Below are positions 24,065 to 32,123 of a stretch of 64,000 nucleotides of DNA, piece after piece. The translations under genes and the position numbers were made by a program. A model generated the notes under the pieces. That model made no database searches and had not been told where the DNA came from. It was given only the letters and a program-made list of their open reading frames with translations. The stretch comes from Deltaproteobacteria bacterium (GTDB lineage Bacteria > Myxococcota > Kuafuiibacteriia > Kuafuiibacteriales > Kuafuiibacteriaceae), in contig JADJPE010000005.1 of NCBI GenBank assembly GCA_016713425.1, positions 434,001-498,000 on the forward strand, given 5' to 3'. Numbering within the stretch: position 1 is the stretch's first letter; each line of letters opens with the position of its first letter.

Positions 24065-25058
24065 ACCGGCGGACGAACGTTTCGGCGAGCTCAACGTCGG
24101 ATTTGGTCCCAATGATGAGCGCGGCCCGGTCGTGAAGCGACTGAGGTTCGAGGTCCAACATGCGCCCTTCCCCCGTCGACGCCGCCCCGCCCGCCGTCTC
24201 CGCGATGAACGCCAGTGGGTTGCATTCATAAATCACGCGAAGCTTTCCGCGACGCGTGCGGGCGTCGATCGGATAGAGAAAGACGCCTCCCGAGATCAGA
24301 TTTCGGTGAAAGTCGGCGACCAAGGAACCAATGTGACGGGCGCTGACGCGCCGCTTGTCTGCATCATTGCGAGATTTGATCGCGTCGCAATAGGGCGCGA
24401 CCCAGGCCGGCCAGTAAGGTTCGTTGCACTCATTGATCGAAATGACGCGCGTCTTGTCGGGCATGCGCATATTGGGGCGAGTCAGGAAGTACTCCCCGGA
24501 GCTTGGGTCAAGCGTGAAGCCATCGACGGTCACGCCGTCGGTGTAGACCAGCATCGTCGACGACCCGTAAACGATATAGCCCGCCGCAATCTGTTGGTGC
24601 CCCGGGCGAATCACATCGCGCCTGAGGATGTCGTCGGGATGGCAGCGCCGGTAGATGCCGAAGATGGTTCCGATCGAGACGTTGACGTCGATGTTGCTCG
24701 AGCCATCCAGGGGATCGAATACGACGACATAGTCCCCGGCCATCTCGCGCGGAACTTCGATGACTTCGTGTTCCTCCTCCGAGGCCATCGCCGCTACGCA
24801 CGCGGAGCGACGGAGCATGTCGATGAAGGTGTCATTGGCGATCCGATCGAGCTTCTGGACCGTCTCGCCCTGCACATTCGTCTCGCCCGTTGCCCCCCAG
24901 ACCTCGATGAGCCCGGCGCGCCGCACCTGTGCTTGGATCATCTTTCCTGCCACCCCTACCTGCGTGAGAAGGGCTGAGAGCTGCCCGGTGGCCGAGGGAT
25001 GCTGTCGTTGGCGACGAAGGATGTGTTGCGTGAGCGTGATGATCTGAGGGCCTGACAT
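24045..25058 (-). CDS. fbp: Class I fructose-1,6-bisphosphatase
   Basis: The 337-residue enzyme hydrolyses fructose 1,6-bisphosphate in gluconeogenesis. The metal-binding and catalytic segments are present: ASEEEHEV near 91-98, VVFDPLDGSSNIDVN near 111-125 (the FBPase signature) and N-E-x-N-P-Y-like W-x-x-Y segments later. Its length is that of typical bacterial class I enzymes. The gene sits between the mutH gene it overlaps and the SOD-like lipoprotein gene, from which it is separated by a 12-bp tandem repeat. A metabolic gene coupled to a DNA-repair gene is unusual; the link may be only transcriptional. Confidence 0.93.
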   Translation of the reverse strand: MSGPQIITLTQHILRRQRQHPSATGQLSALLTQVGVAGKMIQAQVRRAGLIEVWGATGETNVQGETVQKLDRIANDTFIDMLRRSACVAAMASEEEHEVIEVPREMAGDYVVVFDPLDGSSNIDVNVSIGTIFGIYRRCHPDDILRRDVIRPGHQQIAAGYIVYGSSTMLVYTDGVTVDGFTLDPSSGEYFLTRPNMRMPDKTRVISINECNEPYWPAWVAPYCDAIKSRNDADKRRVSARHIGSLVADFHRNLISGGVFLYPIDARTRRGKLRVIYECNPLAFIAETAGGAASTGEGRMLDLEPQSLHDRAALIIGTKSDVELAETFVRRYAQEGA

Positions 25059-25123
25059 CGCCGCCAGTATAGACGGCGTTCGGCTGTGGGTGCGAGGGCG
25101 AAAGGAGAGCGCGGCTCGGGTTA

Positions 25124-25171
25124 GCGTTAGCCTAAGCGTTAGCCTAAGCGTTGGCCTAAGCGTTGGCCTAC
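25124..25171. repeat. 12-bp tandem repeat at a stop codon
   Basis: Four copies of gcgttagcctaa or gcgttggcctaa run from the gap before fbp into the stop codon (25168-25170) of the lipoprotein gene. The unit contains TTA and TAA stop-like triplets in several frames, so it could end readthrough whatever the copy number. Confidence 0.85.
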
Positions 25172-28100
25172 GGCGTCGGCCAGCGCAGATCGACGCAGAC
25201 GAGCTTCGCCTTGGTCACGGGATCATGGACAACGATCGACGCCGCATCGGGTCGCGCCACGTGGCTGACGTAAGCCTTGCCGGACCCAACACCGTTGGCA
25301 TCCGACGAGACAATGGGCCAGATCTCGTTCGCAGCCCCGGCCGGCGCCGCGGGGTCGATGAAGTAGTGTCCACCGGCCTCATTCTCGGCGCAGGGCAGCG
25401 CATGAACGTGGGCCGGGTACGTCGTGTTCGGCGACAATCCGGTCAGCGAGACCGTCACGTCGGTCCCCATGCTCGAGCGACGACGGAGCGTCGCCGTACC
25501 TGCGATGCCCGAACCGGCGCCAGCCGTGAGCTCGATGAAAGCACCTTCAGCGGTCACATCGCCACCGGGGAAAAGGTCTGCGCAAGCAAGGCGAGCGTTG
25601 GTCGCCGGGTCGTGAACGACCACGGAGCCGGCGCTCGGCCACGCATAATGATCGACGGTGGCCGTTCCAAGACCCACGCCCTGCGCATTGGTTGAGACGG
25701 TCGGCCAGATCTCATTCGCAGCCCCTGGCGCCGCCGTCGGATCGATCAAATAGTGACCGCCGACCGCAGCACAGCGCCCGTCATGCACATGCGCTGGATA
25801 CGTCGTGTTCGGCGAAAGTCCCGAGACCTCGACCCGAACCGTCGTCTTGCCATCGACGTGACGCGCGAGGCTCGCGGCACCGCGAACCGTCGTCCCCTGA
25901 GCGATGGGCTTGAACAGTCCGCAGTTGAAGAGGTCGCGGGCCGACTTCCGCTGGTCGTACCCCATCGTTGAAACGCGGAGGTCTGCGCAGCTCAGCTTTG
26001 CCTTGGAGACCGGATCGTGGATCACGATCGACCACGCCGTGGATCGGGCGGCGTGAGGCACCCACGCTTCGCCAAAGCCTCGTCCCGTCGCACCCACAGA
26101 TACGGTGGGCCAGATCTCGTTGTCCTTCAGCGCGTCGGCGACGCTCGGGTCGAGTTTGTAGTGGCCGCCACCTTCTCCGTCGGCACATCGGGCCGCGTGC
26201 ACGTGCACGGGGTAGGTCGTGTTCGGCGTCAGGCCAGCGCCGCCGACCGAAACAACGGCCTCCGTGCCGCCGATCCATCGCCGCAGCGTGGCCGAACCAT
26301 AGATATCGAGCTCGGCACCGGCCGTGAGGGGAAGGAACTGTCCCTCCGCCAACACGTCGGCCTCCGGAGCGAGGTCCGCACACGCCATCTTGGGATTCCC
26401 GGCCAGAGTCCCGTCGTGAATCACCAAGGAACGGGCGTCACCGCGTGCGAGATGCGCGACGAGGTTCGTTCCCGTCGCCTCACCATTCGCGTTGGTGGTC
26501 ACCGACGCCCAAATCTCGTTTGCTTCGACGGTGTCGGCCACGGTCGGATCGATCTTGTAGTGGCCGCCGCCGACATTGTCGGCGCACGAAGCCGCATGTA
26601 CGTGCACCGGGTACGCCTGATTGGGTTTCAGGCCCGAAAACTCAACGATCACGCTCGTCTCTTGAGTCGTGGGATTCCGAATCATCGTCCCGAGCCCGTG
26701 AAGCTCGTACCCGGCCTGCGGAACGAAGGCGCCGCCCGTGACTTCGTCCGGCGACGCACGGTCGTCGGTCGCGCCGGCCGCGATCCATTGATAAAGCCGC
26801 TGATATCGCGTGTCGGTCGCATCCCCGAAGATCTTCACCGGGTGCGGCGTCGGATTGCCCGCAAGCGACTTCACGAGGACGAGACTCTGGGCCGGCTGCG
26901 CAGTATTCACGCGGTACTTCTCGTTGGTCCCCCCCACATAGGTCGCCGGGCGGCCGGTCATCGCATAGAGGAGCTGACCTGCCGTGCCACCCATGAAGAA
27001 CCCGCCGGGCGCCGTGTTCTCGGTTCGACCCGAAACATGGCAAGCATAGCAGCCCGTGCCGCCCTCGGTCGCCGGTGCTGCAAGGAGTGGCCTCACCTCC
27101 CGGTAGTAACTCACGCCATAAGCGATTTGATTGCGAACGCCCCCCTCGGCGATCCACGTCCGAATCAACTGATACGCGGGATCTTGAGGGCTCGCGAAGG
27201 CGAAGATCGGGTGGTCCTGCACACCATCGGCTTCATACAGCGGGCGTTTGAGTAGGTAGCTCTCGTCAGGCGACGAAATATTGACGCGACTGGGGTGCTT
27301 GGCCGGATCGAGTTCGGCGTAGGCCGCCTCGGGACCACCGACGAGACTCATCCCGGCCGCCGGCACGGCACCACCTTGGTTGGTGTGACATCCCTGACAA
27401 CCGAATCCGCCCTGGTTGACGGGCAGGAACAGGGGATAGATCTGCGTGTCGAAGTCGACCGAGCTCGGGGGTGGCGGCGGGGGAGCGCCCGTCTCGGAAA
27501 GCGTCGCCCAACTTACACCGTAGGGGCGAAATACTTTGACGCCGCGCGGACCAAAGCGGCGCTCGGGCTGGCCTCCAGCGGCGGGATGCGTCACCGAGAC
27601 CTGGAGATCCCGCGAGCCCGCGCCATCGACCATGGGAATCTCGACGAAAATCGCGAAGAGGCCACCGGTATAGGCGCCCTGATTTTGCGTGACGACGGAG
27701 GCGGCCGAGTTCGACGGCGTACCGTCCGCGTTCATGAAATACGGACCCTTTTTGTACCAGTTCTGACCGCCATAGGTGAGCGCAAAGTCAGCGGCCGCGA
27801 TGCCGGACACCGGACGGACCGTACCGCCTCCGGGCGTGCCGTCATCCACGAGCCTTCCAACGACGATGGCGTAGATGCACTGGAGATCTGGGTTCAGCGC
27901 GCCCGCAGGCGCGCCATGGCACGCAAACGGCTGATTGAGATCCACGCTGTGGTAGGCGGCAAGCGCGGTCACCCAAGATGTTTCGGCGAGGTAGATGCGC
28001 TGATCGCTGATGTTCTGGCTGGTCGTGCTCAGCTCAGCGTAGGTCTGAAAATAGCCCGCCTTGTTGGCGAACAGCAGCACTTGTCCATTCGCCGGCAATG

Positions 28101-28467
28101 TCAACGCATATTGCCCCGTCGCATCGGTCACCGCAGTCTTCGCCGGCGTGATGCCATACGTGAGAATGGATGCCCCTTCGATCACGTCGGCCGAGCCAGC
28201 AAGGTAGGCGCCAAGCTTCACGGCCTGCCCCGAGACCGTGACCTCGGTGGCGGGCGCCGGGCCGAGGTCGGTCGGTCCCGCATCGATCCCAGTTGCGTCG
28301 GGCAACGATGCATCCACGCCCACCGCCCCATCACCGGCATCCGCAACCGCGCCCGCATCCGCCGGCCCTGGATTCGAAAAATCGTCGCCTGAGCCACAGG
28401 CCGAACCTAAGAGCCCGATTGTCGCAGCCGCCGTGAGGACGTGCGTCCATCGTTGTGTGAAATCCAT
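25168..28467 (-). CDS. Lipoprotein with two CxxCH heme motifs and four Cu/Zn-SOD-like repeats
   Basis: From ATG at 28467 the product has 1099 residues and a clear lipoprotein leader (AAATIGLLGSAC, near 25). An Asp/Ala linker and a carboxypeptidase-regulatory-like beta domain (about 65-170) follow. Two c-type heme motifs, CQGCH and CYACH, lie about 105 residues apart in the middle. The last 500 residues are four tandem domains of about 110 residues, each with YPxHVHxxxCA, GGHYxxDP, NEIWP and S-x-V-x-H-D-P segments. These resemble the Cu/Zn superoxide dismutase fold, and the HVH pair could bind metal, but the full SOD set of His residues is not obvious. A role in surface electron transfer or metal binding is an inference. 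A start at 28527 is less likely. Confidence 0.65.
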   Translation of the reverse strand: MDFTQRWTHVLTAAATIGLLGSACGSGDDFSNPGPADAGAVADAGDGAVGVDASLPDATGIDAGPTDLGPAPATEVTVSGQAVKLGAYLAGSADVIEGASILTYGITPAKTAVTDATGQYALTLPANGQVLLFANKAGYFQTYAELSTTSQNISDQRIYLAETSWVTALAAYHSVDLNQPFACHGAPAGALNPDLQCIYAIVVGRLVDDGTPGGGTVRPVSGIAAADFALTYGGQNWYKKGPYFMNADGTPSNSAASVVTQNQGAYTGGLFAIFVEIPMVDGAGSRDLQVSVTHPAAGGQPERRFGPRGVKVFRPYGVSWATLSETGAPPPPPPSSVDFDTQIYPLFLPVNQGGFGCQGCHTNQGGAVPAAGMSLVGGPEAAYAELDPAKHPSRVNISSPDESYLLKRPLYEADGVQDHPIFAFASPQDPAYQLIRTWIAEGGVRNQIAYGVSYYREVRPLLAAPATEGGTGCYACHVSGRTENTAPGGFFMGGTAGQLLYAMTGRPATYVGGTNEKYRVNTAQPAQSLVLVKSLAGNPTPHPVKIFGDATDTRYQRLYQWIAAGATDDRASPDEVTGGAFVPQAGYELHGLGTMIRNPTTQETSVIVEFSGLKPNQAYPVHVHAASCADNVGGGHYKIDPTVADTVEANEIWASVTTNANGEATGTNLVAHLARGDARSLVIHDGTLAGNPKMACADLAPEADVLAEGQFLPLTAGAELDIYGSATLRRWIGGTEAVVSVGGAGLTPNTTYPVHVHAARCADGEGGGHYKLDPSVADALKDNEIWPTVSVGATGRGFGEAWVPHAARSTAWSIVIHDPVSKAKLSCADLRVSTMGYDQRKSARDLFNCGLFKPIAQGTTVRGAASLARHVDGKTTVRVEVSGLSPNTTYPAHVHDGRCAAVGGHYLIDPTAAPGAANEIWPTVSTNAQGVGLGTATVDHYAWPSAGSVVVHDPATNARLACADLFPGGDVTAEGAFIELTAGAGSGIAGTATLRRRSSMGTDVTVSLTGLSPNTTYPAHVHALPCAENEAGGHYFIDPAAPAGAANEIWPIVSSDANGVGSGKAYVSHVARPDAASIVVHDPVTKAKLVCVDLRWPTP

Positions 28468-28635
28468 CAAGGTGTACCTCCCGATCGTGTCGATCCGACT
28501 CGTCCGTGTCCGTCGGCAGACTCGCAACCGTTGTCCCTAACGCGCACGTGACGGGCACGCTGGGTCTCGGGAGTATCTCCGCAAAATGGGACTGGCGTCA
28601 CCCAAGGTAAGCCGGAAACGCCGTGATCACGTGTC

Positions 28636-28663
28636 GTCGGCACTGGACTGCCATCCAGTCGAC
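28636..28663. other. Strong hairpin in the 312-bp gap upstream of the heme/SOD-like lipoprotein
   Basis: The gap between 28468 and 28779 holds no gene I can support. Within it, ACTGGA-CTGCCA-TCCAGT (28642-28659) forms a 6-bp stem with a 6-base loop, and GTCG (28636-28639) pairs with CGAC (28660-28663) across a 2-base bulge. A 10-bp palindrome CGTGATCACG lies just beside it (28622-28631). It would be in the 5' untranslated region of the lipoprotein mRNA on the minus strand. I could not match it to a known riboswitch. Confidence 0.35.
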
Positions 28664-28779
28664 ACCCAGCAGAGCGCAATCTCACCCCAGAGTTCGCTTG
28701 TCTGAATCGAACACTAACGTCCAATGACCCTCGATCGTGGGTTCGATTCAGTCATCATCCGACATTTCTCGTTCGGTGC

Positions 28780-29217
28780 TCAGCGCGCAACTGGAACCAG
28801 GGCCTCGACCGTCGAAGCCTCCTGGCGGTGCGTCGTACGAAGAAGCGCCACGAGGGCCGCGTGCGGTGCGGTGTCTTCGGCGCGAACACGAAGGGCGATA
28901 CCCCGCGTTTGTGTGCGAGGTGTCTTGTGTGAACCCGACTCACCTCGCGCGAGCACGATCTGATGGACCTCGGCCTGCAGGCGGATTGCTGCTCCGCCGG
29001 ATGGGGAGGATACCTCCAAGACAACAGCCGTGCCGATATCGAACACAACACTCGTCTCGACGAAGACCTCGCCTGCTTCAGCGGCGGCGATGACGTCGAG
29101 AGGACTCTCGCCGGGACGTCCCAGATCCCGTGCACGCACTCGAAGCTCAACGGGCGGATCCGTGAGTCGTAGCGTGTCACGCTGCGTCTCGCGGTGCGGG
29201 TCGCTCGAGGACGCCAT
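28780..29217 (-). CDS. PilZ-like small protein
   Basis: From ATG at 29217 the product has 145 residues (an ATG at 29289 would add 24). It reads like the myxobacterial PilZ-type proteins: a basic start with RDTLRL, a central V-F-V-E-T segment, then G-T-A-V-x-L-E-V and a final G-I-A-L-R-V strand. PilZ domains bind cyclic di-GMP, but the D-x-S-x-x-G motif is degenerate here (V-E-T-S-V-V), so binding is uncertain. It lies upstream of the heme/SOD-like lipoprotein in the same direction, separated by the 312-bp gap. Confidence 0.5.
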   Translation of the reverse strand: MASSSDPHRETQRDTLRLTDPPVELRVRARDLGRPGESPLDVIAAAEAGEVFVETSVVFDIGTAVVLEVSSPSGGAAIRLQAEVHQIVLARGESGSHKTPRTQTRGIALRVRAEDTAPHAALVALLRTTHRQEASTVEALVPVAR

Positions 29218-29450
29218 CGCGCAATACCGTAGCACGCGACGGCCTTCATGTTCGATGGGTCGCGCGCAAAAACTTGTCACGAGACTCAACAGAGCTCATG
29301 CATTGGATCCGGTCGCTGGAGGCACTCGCCCATGGAAGAGGCGATCGGATCAGAAGTCGCAACGAGTGTTGCGTTTGAGCCCGCGGAGCATGCCTCGATC
29401 GGATCGGCGGCCGGCTTCGTGCTACCCGCTGAAAAGGCGTCGAGGGAAGG

Positions 29451-30941
29451 ATGAATAAGGAGCAAGTCCGCAGTGTGCGGACACCGCAGATTCAAATGAT
29501 GACCGGAGTCATCTTACTGAGTACCGCTCTAGGTCTAGGCGGCGGATGCTCAGAGGATCGACTCAGCTTCGTGCAGGGACAACTCAAGGTCACGGCCATC
29601 AACGCGCCGGAACGTGCGCGAAGCATCCTTGTGTCTCTCGAAGGACCGGCCGCCAACGCAGACCAGGTTGCGTCGGTCGCATATCCCGAAACCATCGTGA
29701 TCTACGACCGACTCTCGCCTGGCACATGGAGGGTCTTGATACGCACACGCGACACCACTGGAGCGCAGCTCCAGTCCTTCACCGTAAGCCAGGTGTTGGT
29801 TCGCGCCGAGCAGATGACCGAAATCGTGGTCGACCTCGCCGAGCCGCCCCCCGTCTTTCCAGAAACCTGCGACGGGATCGATAACGACCGAGATGGCGAG
29901 ACCGACGAAGGGCTCGACCTTCCGATCTGCACGGGATGCGTCGAAGGACAGGAGACCGCGCTCGACGACGACGCTCGATGCGGCTCGATCGGGTGCAGCC
30001 AGTTCGACACGTTCACGCTCCGCGGCGACAACACGCCGGAAGGAAACTCGACCTGCGTGGCCATCGAGCACCCGCCGATCGAGTCGAATCGATGCATCGG
30101 TCCGGGCGCATGCATCGCCGCAACGCCCGACACCTGCGCCGCCAGCGCCGAACGCGTGGTCGCGACGGCCGAGCTTTGCCGCACGATCGAAGCCTGCGAG
30201 ACCGGGAGCGCGAATGTCGTCGTCTCCGCCGACGGCACCCCTTGCGGGGGAGAGAATACGTGCCGCTCCGGCGTATGTCGGCCTCCCGATCCGCCGCCGC
30301 CCCCACCACCGGTGCACGTCGGGTGCTCGGACGGAGAGCGTGAAGGATTCTTGGATACGGTCCGTTATCCGGACATCGCGGCCTGCTCGGGTTCGTGGAG
30401 CGTCCCTGGCATCACCCGAGACAACATGGTGGCCACCTGCGGCAACGAATCAGGCGACGACTCGAGCAACCCGGGCGGAAGAGGCTGCGCAGCGGTCGAT
30501 CTCTGCGAACCGGGATGGCACGTCTGCCTCGGGAAGGAAGAGGTCGCGCGACGGGCCGAGAGCTGCGAAGACGCGACACCGCCCAATGCGCCCTCGAAAT
30601 CGCTGTTCTTCGCGGTGGCCCAGCAAAGCGCCAACGGGAGTGCGTGCGATACGCTCGGCGACAACGATGTCTTCGGCTGCGGCAACCTCGGCACGGTGCT
30701 GAGCGCGGACAAGAAGTGCGCCCCCCTCACGCGCGTCCTTGCCAGCACCGCGCCCAATGGCTGCGGCTACAACGAGGCCGAGCCTCCGCTCGGACCTTGG
30801 GAGTGCCCAGGCGGAAGCGACAGCCACCTGCATGAAGGTGCGCTCGTCACGAAGCAGGCCTGCATCAACGCCTCGTGCAGCTACGATGGGCAGCCTATTT
30901 CCACCCAAGACAAGGGCGGCGTCCTCTGCTGCCGTGACTGA
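29451..30941 (+). CDS. Cys-rich lipoprotein with MopE-like metal-binding motif
   Basis: The 496-residue product has a leader ending in LGLGGGC near residue 33 (lipobox). An Ig-like segment follows (about 45-135), then a CDGIDNDRDGETDEG motif near 138-152, the Ca-binding DNDxDG repeat common in myxobacterial surface proteins and MopE. The rest is Cys-rich, with a run of prolines near 280-290 dividing two Cys-rich halves. Its function is unknown; surface exposure and disulphides are likely. GAAGG upstream supports ATG at 29451. Its stop overlaps by one base with the ABC ATPase start, so the two may be one transcript. Confidence 0.65.
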   Translation: MNKEQVRSVRTPQIQMMTGVILLSTALGLGGGCSEDRLSFVQGQLKVTAINAPERARSILVSLEGPAANADQVASVAYPETIVIYDRLSPGTWRVLIRTRDTTGAQLQSFTVSQVLVRAEQMTEIVVDLAEPPPVFPETCDGIDNDRDGETDEGLDLPICTGCVEGQETALDDDARCGSIGCSQFDTFTLRGDNTPEGNSTCVAIEHPPIESNRCIGPGACIAATPDTCAASAERVVATAELCRTIEACETGSANVVVSADGTPCGGENTCRSGVCRPPDPPPPPPPVHVGCSDGEREGFLDTVRYPDIAACSGSWSVPGITRDNMVATCGNESGDDSSNPGGRGCAAVDLCEPGWHVCLGKEEVARRAESCEDATPPNAPSKSLFFAVAQQSANGSACDTLGDNDVFGCGNLGTVLSADKKCAPLTRVLASTAPNGCGYNEAEPPLGPWECPGGSDSHLHEGALVTKQACINASCSYDGQPISTQDKGGVLCCRD

Positions 30942-32029
30942 TGCCGCACGTCCTTCTCCAGCAGGTCGCGAAGCACTTCGGGCAAGTCGAGGTTCTGAAA
31001 CCTCTCGACCTCTCGATCGAAGCCGGTGAGTTCGTCATCTTGCTCGGCCCATCTGGCTGCGGGAAGTCGACGACGCTTCGGATCATGGCCGGCCTCGAGT
31101 CACCCACGAGCGGGCGCGTCTTCATCCGCGGTCGCGATGTCACCGACACCCCGCCCCGGGACCGCGATTTGGCGATGGTGTTTCAAAGCTACGCGCTCTA
31201 TCCCCATTTGACCGTGCGCGAGAACCTCTCGTTCGGGCCGAAGGTTCGGCGCATTCCAAGGAAGGAGATCGAGGACCGCGTCGCGGAGGCGGCCGCGATC
31301 CTCGGCCTAGAGCCGCTGCTTGACCGCAAGCCGAAGGCACTCTCGGGCGGCCAACGCCAGCGCGTTGCGATGGGTCGTGCGATCGTTCGGCGTCCTTCGG
31401 TCTTCCTGTTCGACGAGCCGTTGTCGAATCTCGACGCCGCGCTGCGTTCCCAGATGCGCGCCGAGATCGCCGCCCTCCACCGACGGCTCGGGGCGACGAC
31501 GATCTATGTGACGCACGATCAAGTCGAGGCGATGACGCTCGGTTCTCGTCTGGTCATCCTCAACCATGGCGTCGTTCAGCAGATGGGTGAACCGCTCGAG
31601 GTCTACGCCCACCCCGAAAACCTCTTCGTGGGGCGATTCCTGGGCGCGCCCGCGATGAATCATGTGGACGGTGTCGTTGCACCTGGCCCGCGCTTCGTCG
31701 CCCCGGGCGTCATCCTGGAGCTCCCGCCCGGCGCCGAACGGTGGACGAACCGCGAGGTCATCGCGGCGTTTCGCCCTCACGTCCTCAGTCTAAGCGAGCG
31801 AGGCCCCATCGTGGGCGAGGTCGAGATCGTCGAGATGATGGGCAATGAGTCCTTCGTGCGAATTCGCGTCCCGGGTGTCCCCCAGCCCATCATCGCCCGT
31901 GTGGAGGGACAGGCGTGCTTTGCCCCCAAAGAGACGGTCCACTTCGAGGTCCGCCCGAACGCCATCCACCTCTTTGACCGCGCCCCGGGCGCGCAGGGGC
32001 ATCCGCGCCTTCCCGTCGGTGCCTCCTAG
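30941..32029 (+). CDS. ugpC: ABC transporter ATPase of the UgpC/MalK/MsmK type
   Basis: The 362-residue ATPase has Walker A GPSGCGKST (36-44), the Q-loop, the LSGGQRQR signature near 133, Walker B FLFDEP near 156 and the switch His in VTHDQ. The C-terminal third is the TOBE-type regulatory domain of sugar importers (for instance VG-x-F-L-G-A-P-A-M-N and L-G-x-R-P-H-like segments). Such ATPases power maltose, glycerol-3-phosphate and trehalose importers, and one copy often serves several. No permease or binding protein is adjacent, so this looks like a shared subunit. It overlaps the upstream lipoprotein stop by one base. Confidence 0.9.
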   Translation: MPHVLLQQVAKHFGQVEVLKPLDLSIEAGEFVILLGPSGCGKSTTLRIMAGLESPTSGRVFIRGRDVTDTPPRDRDLAMVFQSYALYPHLTVRENLSFGPKVRRIPRKEIEDRVAEAAAILGLEPLLDRKPKALSGGQRQRVAMGRAIVRRPSVFLFDEPLSNLDAALRSQMRAEIAALHRRLGATTIYVTHDQVEAMTLGSRLVILNHGVVQQMGEPLEVYAHPENLFVGRFLGAPAMNHVDGVVAPGPRFVAPGVILELPPGAERWTNREVIAAFRPHVLSLSERGPIVGEVEIVEMMGNESFVRIRVPGVPQPIIARVEGQACFAPKETVHFEVRPNAIHLFDRAPGAQGHPRLPVGAS

Positions 32030-32081
32030 ACCGCTGGCCAAGGGCTTTCTTGGTTGACAACACGCTCGAGACGTCCGAGGA

Positions 32082-32099
32082 ACCTACCGAGCGGTAGGT
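32082..32099. promoter_or_regulatory. Perfect 18-bp palindromic operator upstream of ilvD
   Basis: ACCTACCG-AG-CGGTAGGT has two 8-bp arms that are exact reverse complements with a 2-bp centre. It is 25-42 bases before the ilvD start. A TTGACA (32054-32059) lies 22 bases upstream and may be a -35 box, so a bound repressor would cover the -10/+1 zone. Palindromes of this size and symmetry are typical of TetR-family operators, and a TetR gene closes the cluster at 36527-37132. That pairing is an inference. Confidence 0.55.
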
Positions 32100-32123
32100 A
32101 GGCAAGGAGCAGGTCAGATATTC

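Noticed and set aside
28561..28640. Possible GEMM-type c-di-GMP riboswitch in the gap upstream of the heme/SOD-like lipoprotein
   Set aside because: Short GCAAA and GGGAC words occur, but the required stem and loop order of the motif is not met on either strand.
29332..29454. 40-residue frame ending at the start of the Cys-rich lipoprotein (ATGA overlap)
   Set aside because: Too short, without a ribosome-binding site or recognisable sequence; the overlap could be chance.
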